The notes under the pieces were generated by a model. The model did no database searches, was not told the origin of the DNA, and saw only the letters and a list, made by a program, of their open reading frames with translations. The position numbers were made by a program, and so were the translations under genes. DNA of 64,000 nt, from assembly GCA_022376465.1 (NCBI GenBank), contig JACDTU010000002.1, forward strand, positions 620,001-684,000, given 5' to 3'. The stretch comes from Cubamyces lactineus. Its lineage: Eukaryota; Basidiomycota; Agaricomycetes; Polyporales; Polyporaceae. Positions 1-10,588 of the stretch are shown piece after piece; within the stretch, counting starts at the first letter, position 1; the number at the start of each line of letters is the position of its first letter.

Positions 1-2
1 AG

Positions 3-593
3 CTCGCCCTGCGCATGCGCGCTGAAGTGTACCCGCACGACCCCATGTTTCCCTCTGAACAGAACGGCTCGCTCCTCCGGGCGCTGCACACCGCGTTCAC
101 CTACGGGTCCCTCACCGCCGCCCGCACGAGCTTGAACACGCTCGTGCTCGAACTGAATCCCATAATCATCGTGAGCCGCCATTGGGGCGCTCTCTTCGCG
201 CAGTACCCGTGGCTGCACCACCTCGTCTTCCGGTCCATCGAGTTTCTCAAGAACCAGTTTTCCAATCCGTGGCGGATACTGGACGGCATCCGCGGCAGCG
301 GGGAGAACGGCATCAACTGCCCCGGGCTGCAGTCCATCGTGCTCGACCTGTGGGCGAACATGGACACGCTCACTCTCGAACTTGAGGAATGCCTCAGGGT
401 CCGCTTCACCGCGGGGGCAGTGCGCCTGAGGAAGCTGGTCGTCGTCCAGAAGCCCCTTCCGCCTGGCGCCGTCGAAAGGCGCACCCTGGGGCAAGAGTAC
501 CTGGGACGGACCGACAAGGAGAAGTACGTTGGCCTGCTCACCCGGTACGTCGGCAATGTGAGCATCACCATCGACGGCCGACGGTACGCATGA
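3..593 (+). CDS. C-terminal part of an F-box-like protein (partial)
   Basis: The reading frame is open from the window edge to TGA at 591-593, about 196 codons, so the 5' end lies outside. The protein is rich in Leu and Trp and reads like the leucine-rich tail of the large agaricomycete F-box family: short hydrophobic stretches such as LHHLVFRSI and LQSIVLDLW alternate with basic loops. No F-box is present, but it would sit at the missing N terminus. The family call therefore rests on overall texture, not on a motif. No intron is needed in the visible part. It could equally be another leucine-rich hypothetical protein. Confidence 0.5.
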   Translation, partial: LALRMRAEVYPHDPMFPSEQNGSLLRALHTAFTYGSLTAARTSLNTLVLELNPIIIVSRHWGALFAQYPWLHHLVFRSIEFLKNQFSNPWRILDGIRGSGENGINCPGLQSIVLDLWANMDTLTLELEECLRVRFTAGAVRLRKLVVVQKPLPPGAVERRTLGQEYLGRTDKEKYVGLLTRYVGNVSITIDGRRYA

Positions 594-2186
594 TTCTCGG
601 AGAGCGGTCGATCCCGCCAACTCCAGCAGAAGAGAAAGGATCTGTATGTATATCATCACTTTGTTCGCGGATAGATAGAGGAAAATGTCAACATCTAGAT
701 GTCTCGCCAATCTGGAAACGACGAGTACGCCATATCTATATAGTCTGCCTGCGAGTCTGAGACAGTCATGGCCCTCATAGCTGACAGAGACAGTGACCAT
801 AGAATTACGACGCCGCTGCTTAGTGAGTAGGACTGCGACGATAGAGGCATGGTGCAGGATATATGACCATGCTAGTATGTGGTGCACGTGATTCAGAACA
901 TTGCAAGCTACTATACGTCGCGTGTCATCGTGCATTCAACGCTCGAGGACACCAGCCAAATTCAAAATGACTTCTGTCAACAATACGATAGAATCTACAC
1001 CTACGAGGCCCAAGGCCCAAGGTCTAGATCTGAGACTTTAAGTACTTTGAGCTCTTACTACTGAGGCCGTCCACGTCACGCAGAGATCCACTAGTGAGAA
1101 AGCGAGAGACAGCGATCGCGAATTGGAAGCAGGAGGCGTGCGTACAGCTACGGTTCAATACCGGGCTAGATATACCATAAAGCGAGAGGTGCAGGCGGCC
1201 GGACAGGACTCTCGGAGCCCCACAGCGAGTCCGAGTCTGAAGTTCCACATAAACCGCGTCGAAAAAAAGGGGGACAGAAAGCCAATCGCAAACGCTAAAA
1301 GCCAACAGAAACATCGAGGAAAGACTAAGAAAAAGGGCTGGAACGAACGCTCGTAGGGAGACACAACCGCGTACTGCTACCGTACCGTACACGAGGGATA
1401 GTCGACAGGCACACGTGCATATATGGACAGGAAGAGGGCGTAAAAGCGTAGGGGGACGGGGCGGAGGGGGATGGGGTCGCGCGGGAAGCGTGAAAAACTC
1501 GAAGAGGTGGCAGAAAGCGCGGACCACAATGCGACATGTGGAAGGCCGGGAGGTCCGAGGGACCATGGCCGAACGAGAAGCAAGACGATAATATTTCTGC
1601 TGCTGCGATGCGGCGTGTGCCGGTCGCGACGACGTGCGGCGACAGCGATGACGACGAGTCGACCGCGGAGGGATGGGTGTGGGAGGAAGGTATTTCCGAT
1701 GCGATGAGGTATATACTACGTATGCCATGTAAGAAACAAAGAGAAGACGTGTGGTGGGCGGTGGGAGCGAGAAGCTGGAAGCGGTAGCGTGCGAGGCGGT
1801 AAGGCGGGACGTGTGCGGTGTAAGGAGCGGCGGGGTGTACGCTAGATAGGGCGATAAACATTGACCAGTTACGCATATCTTTCTGGCTGTCTGCTGACAA
1901 AAAAGAAGAAAAGGAAGAAGAGGAGGGAGGGTGCACTCTAGATAGTGATGGTGGGATGAACTTCGTGTGTGCTCGGCAGACGACGGAGCGGAGAGATGGC
2001 GAGAGAGCAGGACATGGGCGCGAACCCCTTTTACACCATGTTGCTTCCCTGCACCTCTCCATGCGTCGTCTGCGCCTCCTTTGGCGGTAAGGTGATCCGG
2101 GTGTCCCAGGGTTCGTCCGGCGCTTTGTGGCTTCACTGTAGTGGCGGGAAGGATGTTGGAGGGAAAGAGAGGACACGGCGGTCGTC
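594..2186. other. gene-free convergent stretch
   Basis: About 1.6 kb between the 3' end of the F-box-like gene and the 3' end of the G gamma gene. Long open frames occur on the minus strand, but they are Ser/Arg/Pro-rich, have no recognisable domain and overlap the last G gamma exon in another frame. I see no supportable gene. A purine tract lies near 1,900-1,930. Confidence 0.5.
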
Positions 2187-2987
2187 TCACATGACAACGC
2201 ACTGGCACCCTGTGGGCGGAGGGCCGAAGGGATCGTCGGCCTTGCTCACAGGTCCCCAGACCGATGGGATCTACAGAAATGACATCAGCACGAGGCTCAA
2301 CATACTTGTGAGTTTCGAAGATGATATGTGCAAGCGACGCAGACGGAGCCTTGCGTTGCTCAAAGTCGCAGCGCAGCTACATTTGTCTGTGCATGAGGTT
2401 ATGTCTGTCATCGCCGTAAGGCCTGGCCTTCCAGCCGAGACGGAGGCGGTAGTCTGGAATGGTCGATATAGCACCGCAGTCTCGACAGAATGATAGCGCC
2501 CCGCGCTCTTGGGAGAGCACGACGGCGATAGCAGAGAAACGATGGCGACAAGTGCTGTCGGACGACCGGGAGTTGCTACGAGCGGGACGAGAACCAGCAG
2601 CAGTGATCATGACGAGGAGTCTCGAGGAGTACGACAGCAAGGCGCCAAGGTGACTAAAACTTCCAGGGACGGCTCGGATATCCTTGAACCAAATGACGAG
2701 GCGACGGGACGACCAGCGAGGCACAGGTGAAGCTAGGGGGATTGAGGAGAGAGCTGTACTTACGAGGTGATCTGGTGTTGACTTGCAATAGTTGATCAAG
2801 CTATGACGGATGGGTGAGTTAGGACTGGAGGCGAGGGGGATAGAGGGACGGGTGAAACCAACCTTTTGCTCGCCTCGCTGACCCGTATCCGTGGGCGCGC
2901 CAGATCCTCCCTGAGCCGTTGGTTGTGTTCTGTGAGCCTGCGGAGCTTGAGCTCGGACATGGACTGTTTCTGGACGCGGCCGCTCAT
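2187..2987 (-). CDS. Heterotrimeric G-protein gamma subunit (Ste18-like)
   Basis: Exons 2987-2863, 2800-2764 and 2270-2187 encode 81 residues. The start has the fungal G gamma signature [20 protein letters not shown] followed by [12 protein letters not shown]. Exon 2 gives [11 protein letters not shown]. Exon 3 gives PSVWGPV and ends in the prenylation box CVVM just before the stop, preceded by a second cysteine (CQCVVM). Gamma partners the beta subunit and anchors it at the plasma membrane through farnesyl and probably palmitoyl groups, acting in pheromone and nutrient signalling. The length is normal for fungi. The second intron is about 493 bases, roughly ten times its neighbours. The identity is firm because all three exons carry family motifs in one frame. 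Confidence 0.93.
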
Positions 2988-3365
2988 GTTGAGTTGGGAT
3001 TGGATGCGGGGAGGGAGGAAGAGATGATGGCGAAAGAGAAGAAAGCTGAGGGGAGAACGGGGGGAGAGGCCGGACTCGGGGAAAGGCTAAAGGGCGGCTG
3101 GGGGTGGAGGGCGGAGAGGAGGAAGAAGGGGAAGGGAAGGCAGGCCTCGCTCAGGAGGGAGAGAGTGAGAGAGAGCAACTGCCTCAGCCTGAGCGACGTC
3201 CTCCAACGGGCGCTCTCTCCCCAAACGGTGTGAACTCCGGTCTCTCCCCAGCGCCTATCACATCAGCCCATGTATGGGTCCCAGTGTCTGATCGGACTTT
3301 CAATCTCCCCTCCCTCTCTCCTCCCCGCCTTTTCCGCCACAGACGCGTTCTCTCCCCGACTCACC
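2988..3365. other. divergent promoter region
   Basis: 378 bases between the start of the G gamma gene (minus) and the start of the coiled-coil gene (plus). Positions 3000-3175 are strongly purine-rich on the plus strand, that is, pyrimidine-rich on the coding strand of G gamma. This is typical of fungal core promoters. No defined motif was recognised. Confidence 0.4.
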
Positions 3366-4627
3366 ATGGGCAGACTCAATACCGTCCTCGTCCAGCACGC
3401 CTCCCCCGTTGCCCAAAAGACCCACAAGCAGACGCGTTTTGGTAAGCTCGTTTTGCTCCTCATGGCTGAATTACGCATGCCAAACTTCAAGCGACGGACC
3501 GCAGCCACCCGTATTGCCCAGCATCAGAAGCCCCATTTTCTCGCCAAACCTAGCGTGCCACGAAGTCCCGCCTTGCGGTCCCGTCCATATTCGACCAACA
3601 CCAGCCGTTTTCTCCAGTCCAGAAGTCAGCTTCCAACCATCCAGGAAGAGCCGGACGAGGATCGGGACGGGGACGGTACCCAGCATTCCCGCGAACCTCG
3701 CGGACAGAGTTCCCTGGCATGGTCCCGCACAGATGCCAATATTGCCGGCCCATCAAAATGGCAGCACCCTGAGGAGGATATTGAAATGTCCGCTTGGGAT
3801 GACGAAACGACTCTTGTCGCCATGTTCGAGGACAAGTGAGCATCTGACATCATAGAAGGCATAAGCCAGCATTGATCAGTGTGGTGCACACTCAGCACTC
3901 CGGAGAAAGATGAGGACGACCAAATACTCGAATTGGTCGAGAAGCTCCAGGCACCCATGGCGGCGCAAGGTGCCGCATTAAAGCAATACCTTGCTGACAC
4001 CGTTCTGCCCGCATATAGTCGTGTCAAAGACGTCCACGCCGTCTTGGAAGACAAAGGTACGCACGAATCGCCCACATGGTCCCACCGCGCGCCTCAGCTC
4101 TCATCTGTCCCGCGTCCGCTGCCGTCGTCAAATCGGATCAGTCGACTTGCAATTTGGCGCGGGATTGCTGACGTTCGACGAAGTCTGCAAGAAGGTCGAA
4201 CGGATTACCCTCAAGGACGAAGATGAGATCAGGTCGGTCCACGCGCAGTCGCAGGTGCGCGCTTGAGCATATACGCAGTTGCCTCCTCGGCCCCAACCGA
4301 ATTTGTTGCGCCATAGAGCAACATTGCAAAGACCATAGCGGAGCTCGAGAAAGCATACGAACGCCGCAAGAGCTTGTGGACAACGCTCCAGGAAGACGTC
4401 GATCGCTGTGGTAACTATCCTCTCTCGCCGTCCACAACATACCACACGGAAGCACTTCATACTGATGGCGTCTTAAAGCGGCTCGTGCTACGGAGGCTCT
4501 AGATGCTTTGCCCACAGACGTCGAACAAACCATCGCATTACTGGAGAAGAAGGCCAAAGCCATGGAGAAGGACTCCAGCGCGGCGTCAAACCAGAAGATG
4601 CTCCGCGGCTTGCTCGAGAAACTCTGA
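3366..4627 (+). CDS. Coiled-coil protein of unknown function
   Basis: Six exons (3366-3441, 3505-3835, 3896-4056, 4142-4232, 4319-4410, 4479-4627) give 299 residues with every frame joining. The N-terminal third is basic and Ser/Pro-rich with an acidic patch (QEEPDEDRDGDG). From about residue 130 onward it is charged and helical (DDQILELVEKLQ, KTIAELEKAYERRKSLW, LEKKAKAMEKD), consistent with a long coiled coil. I do not recognise the family. No catalytic motif, signal peptide or membrane span is visible. A structural or kinetochore/cytoskeletal role would be a guess. Start chosen at the first ATG after the pyrimidine-rich leader. Confidence 0.72.
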
Positions 4628-4874
4628 TATGAACTTTGAGTCTAACACCTCCATCCGTCTGGCTGCTCTCGTGACTGGACTCCTTCTCACCACACATGGA
4701 CCTCGCACGTTGCTCCTCATGCTTTTCGTCCTGCTCTCGCGCTCTGTATTATCGCTGTCAATGTTCGCCGACGCCCGGTATCCTTGTATCATACACAGCA
4801 GGCAATAACATGTGCTGAATCGCCGATATCCCAGGTTTTGCGTACGTATAGACATGCGGCGCTTCACCAACATC

Positions 4875-4961
4875 GGCCTGGTGGTCTAGTAGTATGATTC
4901 CTTCTTAGGGCTACACGAGCACTCATGGAGGAGGTCCCGGGTTCAATTCCCGGCCAGGCCC
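4875..4961 (+). tRNA. tRNA-Pro(AGG) with intron
   Basis: The cloverleaf folds with acceptor GGCCTGG/CCAGGCC, D arm GTCT/TGAT, anticodon stem CCTTC/GGAGG and T arm CCGGG/CCCGG. The anticodon AGG is at 4907-4909. A 15-base intron (4911-4925) follows position 37, the canonical eukaryotic tRNA intron site. A TTTT terminator follows at once. Confidence 0.93.
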
Positions 4962-5248
4962 TTTTGTCTCCGCCACAGGCAGCTCTGGCTCTGGTGGGGG
5001 AAACAACGCGGTTTACATTTTTCTCCCTTCTCAGGTGGGTCCATGTTCTTGAGGTACAGTGTTTGCCGTACAATGCATAAGTGAACATCTCGGTTACCTT
5101 GGTGCTTCGCATGGAACATCTAGTACTCATGTCCTATGGAATCATCCTCTCCTACGTTCAAAGCAAAATGATAGCACCATGCCAATCCAAGAGGTGCCCC
5201 TAGCCTACGTTATAGAGTATAGACAGAGAGAAAAAGCAAAAGAAACTG

Positions 5249-5330
5249 CGACGCCAGCAGGATTCGAACCTGCGCCTCCAAAGGAGAACAGATTTCTAAT
5301 CTGTCGCCGTAACCACTTGGCTATAGCGCC
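5249..5330 (-). tRNA. tRNA-Ser(AGA), copy 1
   Basis: 82-base class II tRNA with a long variable arm. Acceptor GGCGCTA pairs with TGGCGTC, and the anticodon stem ACAGA/TCTGT surrounds loop TTAGAAA with anticodon AGA (complement at 5295-5297). There is no intron. It is identical in sequence to the copy at 11,337, including the first bases downstream. Confidence 0.95.
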
Positions 5331-5568
5331 TTACTATAGCAGCTGTGTAGCATTAATATGTCCAATTCTTCCCAGGAAACAGGCTCTGATGACGATGAGC
5401 CTTGAGCTCGTGTCCCTTTCGTTAACACGGTCAGCCACCTACTACCCCGCAACTTACCAGCACCTCGCAAACGTCCAAGGTAATCAATACATTGCTGTGT
5501 TGCCGCTGTCAATACAACTCACATGGCGACATCGACGCAGGTTCGGCATCTAGCTCTTGGCGACTTGT

Positions 5569-5932
5569 ATGGCAGCCCGCAGTGGAATTGGCCGCATAGC
5601 TCGCCTCACCCTCTTCTCCGGTCCAAATTGCTCCCTGTGCGATGTACGTCTTGTCCTCACCCCTGGGTTCTATGTATCCACACGCTGAATCTACATGGAT
5701 ACTGCAGATAGCGAAGGCGGAGCTCGCCAAGGTCAGGCAGCAGCGGCCGTTCGAGCTCGAGACGGTGAACATCCAGGACCCGGGCCAGGAGCGCTGGAAG
5801 CGCAAGTATGTCTACTGGATCCCGGCGCTGCACGTCGAGGGCCGGGAGGTGGCGAAGGGCCGCTGGGACGCGCAGACGGTGACCGAGGCGCTGGAGAGGT
5901 GGGAGAAGGAGCCGTGGACGAAGGCGGACTAG
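5569..5932 (+). CDS. Glutaredoxin-like thioredoxin-fold protein
   Basis: Two exons (5569-5643, 5708-5932) encode 99 residues. The N terminus is LTLFSGPNCSLCD, a beta strand followed by the redox motif CSLC, as in the small glutaredoxin-like family that includes yeast YDR286C and human C5orf63. The second half has KYVYWIPALHVEGREV, the cis-Pro loop and strand expected of the fold. It is probably a thiol-disulfide oxidoreductase; substrate and compartment are unknown, and no clear targeting peptide is seen. The intron falls directly after the CXXC motif. The downstream zinc-knuckle frame overlaps the second exon in another frame, so the boundary between the two transcripts is unclear. Confidence 0.9.
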
Positions 5933-6990
5933 GCGGGGTGGCCTTCTTCGACGCGCCGCACGCGGGGTGGACGCATCCGCGGGAAGCGGTTGTGTATCAT
6001 CGACACTGTGTGGAGGTGTTGGGCGAGCATAGGGAGGAGGAGGAGGAGGAGGAGGAGGAGGAGGAGGAGGATGAAGGCGGCGACGTGCACCGGTGCTTCA
6101 ACTGCGGCTCTCCCGACCATGTCCTCTCCGCCTGCCCCGAACCCATCGATCGCGCGCTTGTATCGCTGTCCCGACAATTGTTCAACTTCTACCACGGGAG
6201 TTCTGGGGGGCCGTTCCAACGCGTACACGAGGTCGAACATTGGCGACAGCAGAGGCTCCAATGGCTAGACGAGTTTGAACCAGGGCAAATCAAGGGTCCC
6301 CTCCTGCGCGATGCTCTGGGTCTGCGCGAAGGCGACGTCGGAGAACACGTTGAGTGGCTCAAGAACATGGCGTGTTGGGGCTACCCTCCTGGATGGGTCG
6401 GCGTACGCGATCCTCGTGAGCGCGTGTATGAGATCATCGCGGACGGCCGTGGTGATTCCGACGAAGAGTGCGAGTTCATGATCGTCGGCGACGAAGGGCA
6501 AGAACGCTTGAGGCTGCTGCCGCAAGACGCCACACCTATCGATGCATCGAAACAGTCGCGAGATTGCGAAGAGTTGCCCGACTCGCTGGAAACACCTCGC
6601 CGTTGGGCCGTCTATCCAGACAGCTATTTCCTATGGTCCAAGTTGGCTGTGTACAAAGGCGCAAGCTTGCCAGCGCTAGATGCGGACGACATGCAGCCCG
6701 CTCCGGACAGTGGCAACCATACCTACTCCGCAGAGCGTCAGGCTTTATGGCAGAGTATCCTCGCGGGATCACCCACAATGGTGAGCACAATTGCGGGCTC
6801 AACTATGCCACCCGGTGCATACGATGACGTTGCATCGTCTCAGCCACCACCCCCTCCTGGCAGCCCTCCCCCACCGCCACCACCTCCGCCCCACTCAAGC
6901 TCAAGTTCGCCACTTATACCTACAATGGACTTCCCATCGTCGTCTTCGTTGATAGTCGAAAACGACGAAGACATGGACCTCTCTGATTGA
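5695..6990 (+). CDS. CCHC zinc-knuckle protein with PSP motif (5' end unresolved)
   Basis: An open frame ends at TGA 6990. The believable protein starts near 5940 with AFFDAPHAGW, runs through a run of 12 Glu, a zinc knuckle CFNCGSPDHVLSAC (C-x2-C-x4-H-x4-C), then a PSP-like proline-rich box GPLLRDALGLREGD...YPPGW. It ends in a low-complexity Pro/Ser region and an acidic tail. Zinc knuckle plus PSP is the layout of ZCCHC8/NEXT-type RNA surveillance and spliceosome-associated proteins, so an RNA-binding nuclear role is likely. The first in-frame ATG (5695) lies inside the glutaredoxin exon, and the first 80 codons there look like an out-of-frame shadow. A missing upstream exon is therefore likely. 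Confidence 0.75.
   Translation: MDTADSEGGARQGQAAAAVRARDGEHPGPGPGALEAQVCLLDPGAARRGPGGGEGPLGRADGDRGAGEVGEGAVDEGGLGGVAFFDAPHAGWTHPREAVVYHRHCVEVLGEHREEEEEEEEEEEEDEGGDVHRCFNCGSPDHVLSACPEPIDRALVSLSRQLFNFYHGSSGGPFQRVHEVEHWRQQRLQWLDEFEPGQIKGPLLRDALGLREGDVGEHVEWLKNMACWGYPPGWVGVRDPRERVYEIIADGRGDSDEECEFMIVGDEGQERLRLLPQDATPIDASKQSRDCEELPDSLETPRRWAVYPDSYFLWSKLAVYKGASLPALDADDMQPAPDSGNHTYSAERQALWQSILAGSPTMVSTIAGSTMPPGAYDDVASSQPPPPPGSPPPPPPPPPHSSSSSPLIPTMDFPSSSSLIVENDEDMDLSD
6032..6071 (+). repeat. GGA trinucleotide repeat
   Basis: About 13 GGA/GAG units coding for the polyglutamate run of the zinc-knuckle protein. Slippage here would change the length of the run without breaking the frame. Confidence 0.9.
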
Positions 6991-7238
6991 CTTCGCTTCA
7001 TACCCTGCCCTGTCTTGTCACCCATCGACGTCAATTACACTGATGCGCATCCTCGATTACCCAATGCTACAATACAATATACAGTCCGGTCCGATCTACA
7101 GGCTACGGGGGTCAATAACGATACAGTGGTAAGTAATGAACAGTGTCAGTAGGAGTCACAGACGGGCGGGGCGTGTCCGATAGTCGTGAGTGACTGGTGA
7201 GTCGTCGTGTTTGCTGCGTGTGCGCGTCGTCGGTTGGC

Positions 7239-8221
7239 TTATAGCGCCGTAGGGCTAGACTTGAACGTCGGCTCTGGCGTACCAGCGCGAGAGCTGCTGC
7301 GGCTGTCTGAGCGAGGCGGTGGCGGGGCGTAGCGCGGCAGGCTCTCAAGAGGCTTCGAGATGAGGAAGCCTGTCACAAAGATTGTTAGGCTACGTATGAA
7401 GACAACAAGCCACATAGCAACATACCCTTGAGTCCTGCGGCCTTCTCACCTTGGCGACCGAATCCATAGCCCTTCTGTCCAAATTCGTCCGGCTGCGCCT
7501 TCTCGCCGCCCTTGAATATGCTGTTCACAAACGTCGAGCCCGGGCGCGCAAACTGGGGCCGAAGGTCCTTGTGCGTCGGCAGCACGCCCTTCGCCTCCGC
7601 GCGCCACCCCATAATCGAGCGCTTCTCCTTCGCGCGCTCGCGGAAGATGAGGCCGAGGAGCATGTTGAGGCAGCCGACGGAGAAGAGGAAGAACGCGGCG
7701 ACGAGCGTGAAGTCGTCGACGTGGTGCGAGAGGATCGTCGCGCCGATGAGGCACTGGAAGATGCCCAGCGCGCCGAGCCCGAAGTGCGGCCCGAGCACGG
7801 GGAAGAACCGCTCGAAGAACGCGGCGGGCCAGCCGAGCTCGGAGAGGATGAGCACGATGACTTGGAAGATGATGAGCAGGCGGTTGACGACGGCCCAGAA
7901 CACGCCTGCGGGCTGGTTCGGGACGGTGCTCCCTCTGCGCGGCACAGGTCAGACGAGGGGTGGAGCGCGCTAGGAGGCGATGTTACGTACTCGATGTAGT
8001 CACAGTCGGTCATGTCGACGCCTGACTTCATGGAGCGGTTGACAGCCTCGACATCGTTGACGAGGACGAAGATGCTGCTGGCGAAAACCAACAGAAGCGC
8101 GATGACGCTCAAGGCGCGCACGCCGTTGAGACCAATGAAGAAGTCTAGACGAAACGATGAGTTGTTGACGTCGTAGGAAGAGGAGCAATCCCGAGGACTT
8201 ACATGCACGAGGGGGCAGCAT
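7239..8221 (-). CDS. Multi-pass membrane protein, DUF7598-like
   Basis: Four exons (8221-8203, 8144-7991, 7934-7426, 7369-7239) give 270 residues. The protein starts MLPPRAYFFIGLNGVRALSV and has an N-terminal span (SVIALLLVFASSIFVLV), then three more hydrophobic segments around FWAVVNRLLIIFQVIVLILS, GLGALGIFQCLIGATI and FTLVAAFFLFSVGCLNMLLG. It ends in a Ser/Pro-rich cytosolic tail. I recall this layout from fungal proteins grouped as DUF7598; the exact label should be checked. Function unknown. All splice sites are canonical. The upstream ATG at 8275 is in frame, but the extra leader is not needed. Confidence 0.8.
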
Positions 8222-8953
8222 GTCGAAAAACGTAGGTGCTAGGTGCTTGATTTGTTGGTTGCGAAGTTTGCACAAAGAATTTCAGAGGACTCTAGAGTCG
8301 TATCGGAAAGCAGCGAGTGACAGATGCTAGGAAGCTAGCGTGAGGTGTGTCTGGCGAAAAGCAAGGGACGAGTCTAGCAAGGGAGGTGTCCCAGCACCAG
8401 CAGCGAGCGTAAAGAGCGAGTCGTCGAGGACGTGGAAGGGGAAGGAAACAGCAGAAAAACCCGGCTGAGAGGCTGCCGTGCCCTATACGCGCTGCACATC
8501 CTTTATACAGAGTAAAAGGCGCGGGCTGCCTCATTGTCCGCGCCGCTATTGTTCGGGATCCCGCTCAAGCGGCGGACAATAGGACGTTGTCGCTAAACCA
8601 CAACGACTGCCTTTTCGCGTTTGTGTTACGTAAGGCGGTGTATTCATTTATTTGCCTTCGCGGGCGCTTGTACCCGATGGCCTGGTCGCTACTGTTTCGA
8701 GCCCTTGTAATTCGGCCTGCGCACCATCTGGAGGAATACGAATAGATTCAAGGAGTGTATACCGGACAACGAAGTATACAGTCCGGGTGGCAAAATAGTA
8801 TCGATAGGGGGACACGGTCCCTAATAGTTCAATAGTACATAGTATAACCTCACTACGACCGGGAAAACACAAAAGAGCGTCCACCCAACTCAGCGCAGTC
8901 CGACCAGGTAGGCATAATAGACTCTGAGTAGACAGCTGAAACGCGAACATCGT
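8222..8953. other. intergenic region with an inverted repeat
   Basis: 732 bases upstream of the membrane-protein gene and downstream of the Ser/Thr-rich protein, both on the minus strand. Apart from the inverted repeat at 8533-8580, listed separately, I see no gene or clear motif. Confidence 0.5.
8533..8580. repeat. inverted repeat ATTGTCCGC(g)CGC
   Basis: The arm ATTGTCCGCGCCGC (8533-8546) is matched by GCGGCGGACAAT (8569-8580) with one bulged base and a 22-base spacer. It lies about 310-360 bases upstream of the membrane-protein start. It could be a hairpin or a dimeric operator. Confidence 0.55.
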
Positions 8954-10588
8954 TCACTCTGAATATGCAGGGGGCGGAGCCTCGCTCTCCGGTGCTGTCG
9001 CTGCTGGTGCTGCCGCCATTGACGCCTTGCCCGTCCCCGGGACGCGTCCTCCGTCTTGATGTACGAACGGCATCCGGGGCGGATCGGGTCCAGGTGCGGG
9101 TGCGGGCGCGGATGCTCCTGAAGGCGCAGGAGGCGATCCCATCGCGTGGGGGAAGTAGGCGTTCGATCCTGACGCTTCTGGACGCTCCGGGACTGCAGTA
9201 AGTCCTGTTTGCGGGTGCAAGTAGATCTGCGCCTTCTCCTGTTGAGAGGGGACGCCCGGTCCAAAGCCTGGGCCCATGCCCGCTACGGCGCCTGCTGCAT
9301 ACGGCGCGTACGAAGACGATCCCGATTGGTAGTCGTTATTCACGACTTGGAGTGGTCTGCGCTGGTCGTACCCGCTCGTGTTGGTGATGGTAGAGCCGGA
9401 GGCGGACGCCGTCGCCGTTGTCGCAGGTGGACCCATCGGCATTGAGTAACTTGAGGGTTGCGTGTCGCTGTATGCGGAAGGCGAGCTGATGGTTGACTGA
9501 GGCGGCTGAGGCTGAAGCTGGGGTGGCGACTGCGGTGGCATCTGAGGCTGCGGCTGCATGGGACCTGGAGCGTTTGGAAGAACCTGGCCCGGCATCGCTT
9601 GCATCGTCTGCAGGGGAGGAAGACGCGGAGGTGAGTAAGGCCTGGAATAGCCGAACGCTGGTGCGTTTTCGGTGCTGGGCGTGTGAGCGGTCGAGCTGGG
9701 ACCAGCGCTGCTGCTGAGGGCGCCATAAGTGTACGGCCGGGGCTCCGCGTCCAAGCTCGGCCCTTTTTCGCCCGGTGGTCTGCGCAGGACGTTCTTTGGT
9801 TGTTCATCATGATGGATAGGCTGGGGCAGGAAGAGGTCATCGTCGAAGTCGTAGCGTCGTCTCTTCCGACTGCGGAAGTGTGAGATGAGATAATGTCAGG
9901 CGATGAGATGACTGTTTGGGAAGGCTCACAGTAAGAACCAGGCAACGAAGGAGAGCACAATAGCTCCTGCCACACCGCCGACTACGCCTCCCACGATGGC
10001 ACTAGTGTCCGTTGAGCCACCGGAGACTTGCCCAGTGCCGGTGCTGACGGGAACGGCCGTCGTGACTACGACAAACGTGGTGGTCGTCCCGGATGTGACG
10101 ATGACATTGCCGTCCGATGTGAACGAGGACTGGAATGTCACTTGCGTGGGTATAGACGTCGTAACGATCACCGTGCTGGTCGATGTTTGGTCGTTGGTCG
10201 TCGTATTCGATGGAGGCGGGTTTGGCGAGCCAGTCGTCCCGTCAGAACAGGACGTGGAAAACAGAGTCGCTGTGGCGGAACTTGAGGTGATAGGGATCGT
10301 CACCTGTATGGGAACCTGGATGGTGGTTGTTCCGCCTCCTAAGGAAGCGGTGTAAATACGAGCAGGGGCCCCAAGCACGGATTAATGCTCACCTACGGTG
10401 CTCACGACCTCCGATGTACTGCACGAACTCGTAGTAACATTTCCACTGGACGTCGGTACGCAGGTGACTGAATCGATTGTCGTGGTCGCGGGGGATAACG
10501 TCGAGATGCTATTGCTGAAGGATGTCGAGACGCTATCCGTCGTGAATGTCGAGAACTGTGTCGCCGTAGGCACCGTTACACAAGACAT
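8954..10588 (-). CDS. Ser/Thr-rich single-span membrane protein
   Basis: Three exons (10588-10393, 10338-9930, 9869-8954) give 506 residues. The outer half is almost entirely Ser, Thr and Val, as in O-mannosylated wall-sensor stalks. One membrane span follows, at about residues 180-201 (GVVGGVAGAIVLSFVAWFLL), then a basic stop-transfer patch RKRRR. The cytoplasmic tail is long, Pro/Gln-rich and ends PPPAYSE, a PPxY motif that could bind a Rsp5/Nedd4 WW domain. The organisation recalls Mid2/Wsc-type stress sensors and SKG6-like spans, but there is no WSC cysteine domain and no obvious signal peptide. The sensor role is therefore inference. Confidence 0.85.

Noticed and set aside
1024..2208. 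394-codon open frame on the minus strand
   Set aside because: Composition is Ser/Arg/Pro/His-rich with no domain, and it overlaps the last G gamma exon in another frame. It is best seen as a chance frame in GC-rich DNA.
3442..3491. Acceptor at 3491 for the first intron of the coiled-coil gene
   Set aside because: It shifts the frame; the acceptor at 3504 keeps it and was used.
5059..5553. 164-codon open frame on the plus strand
   Set aside because: It runs through the antisense of tRNA-Ser and has no protein features.
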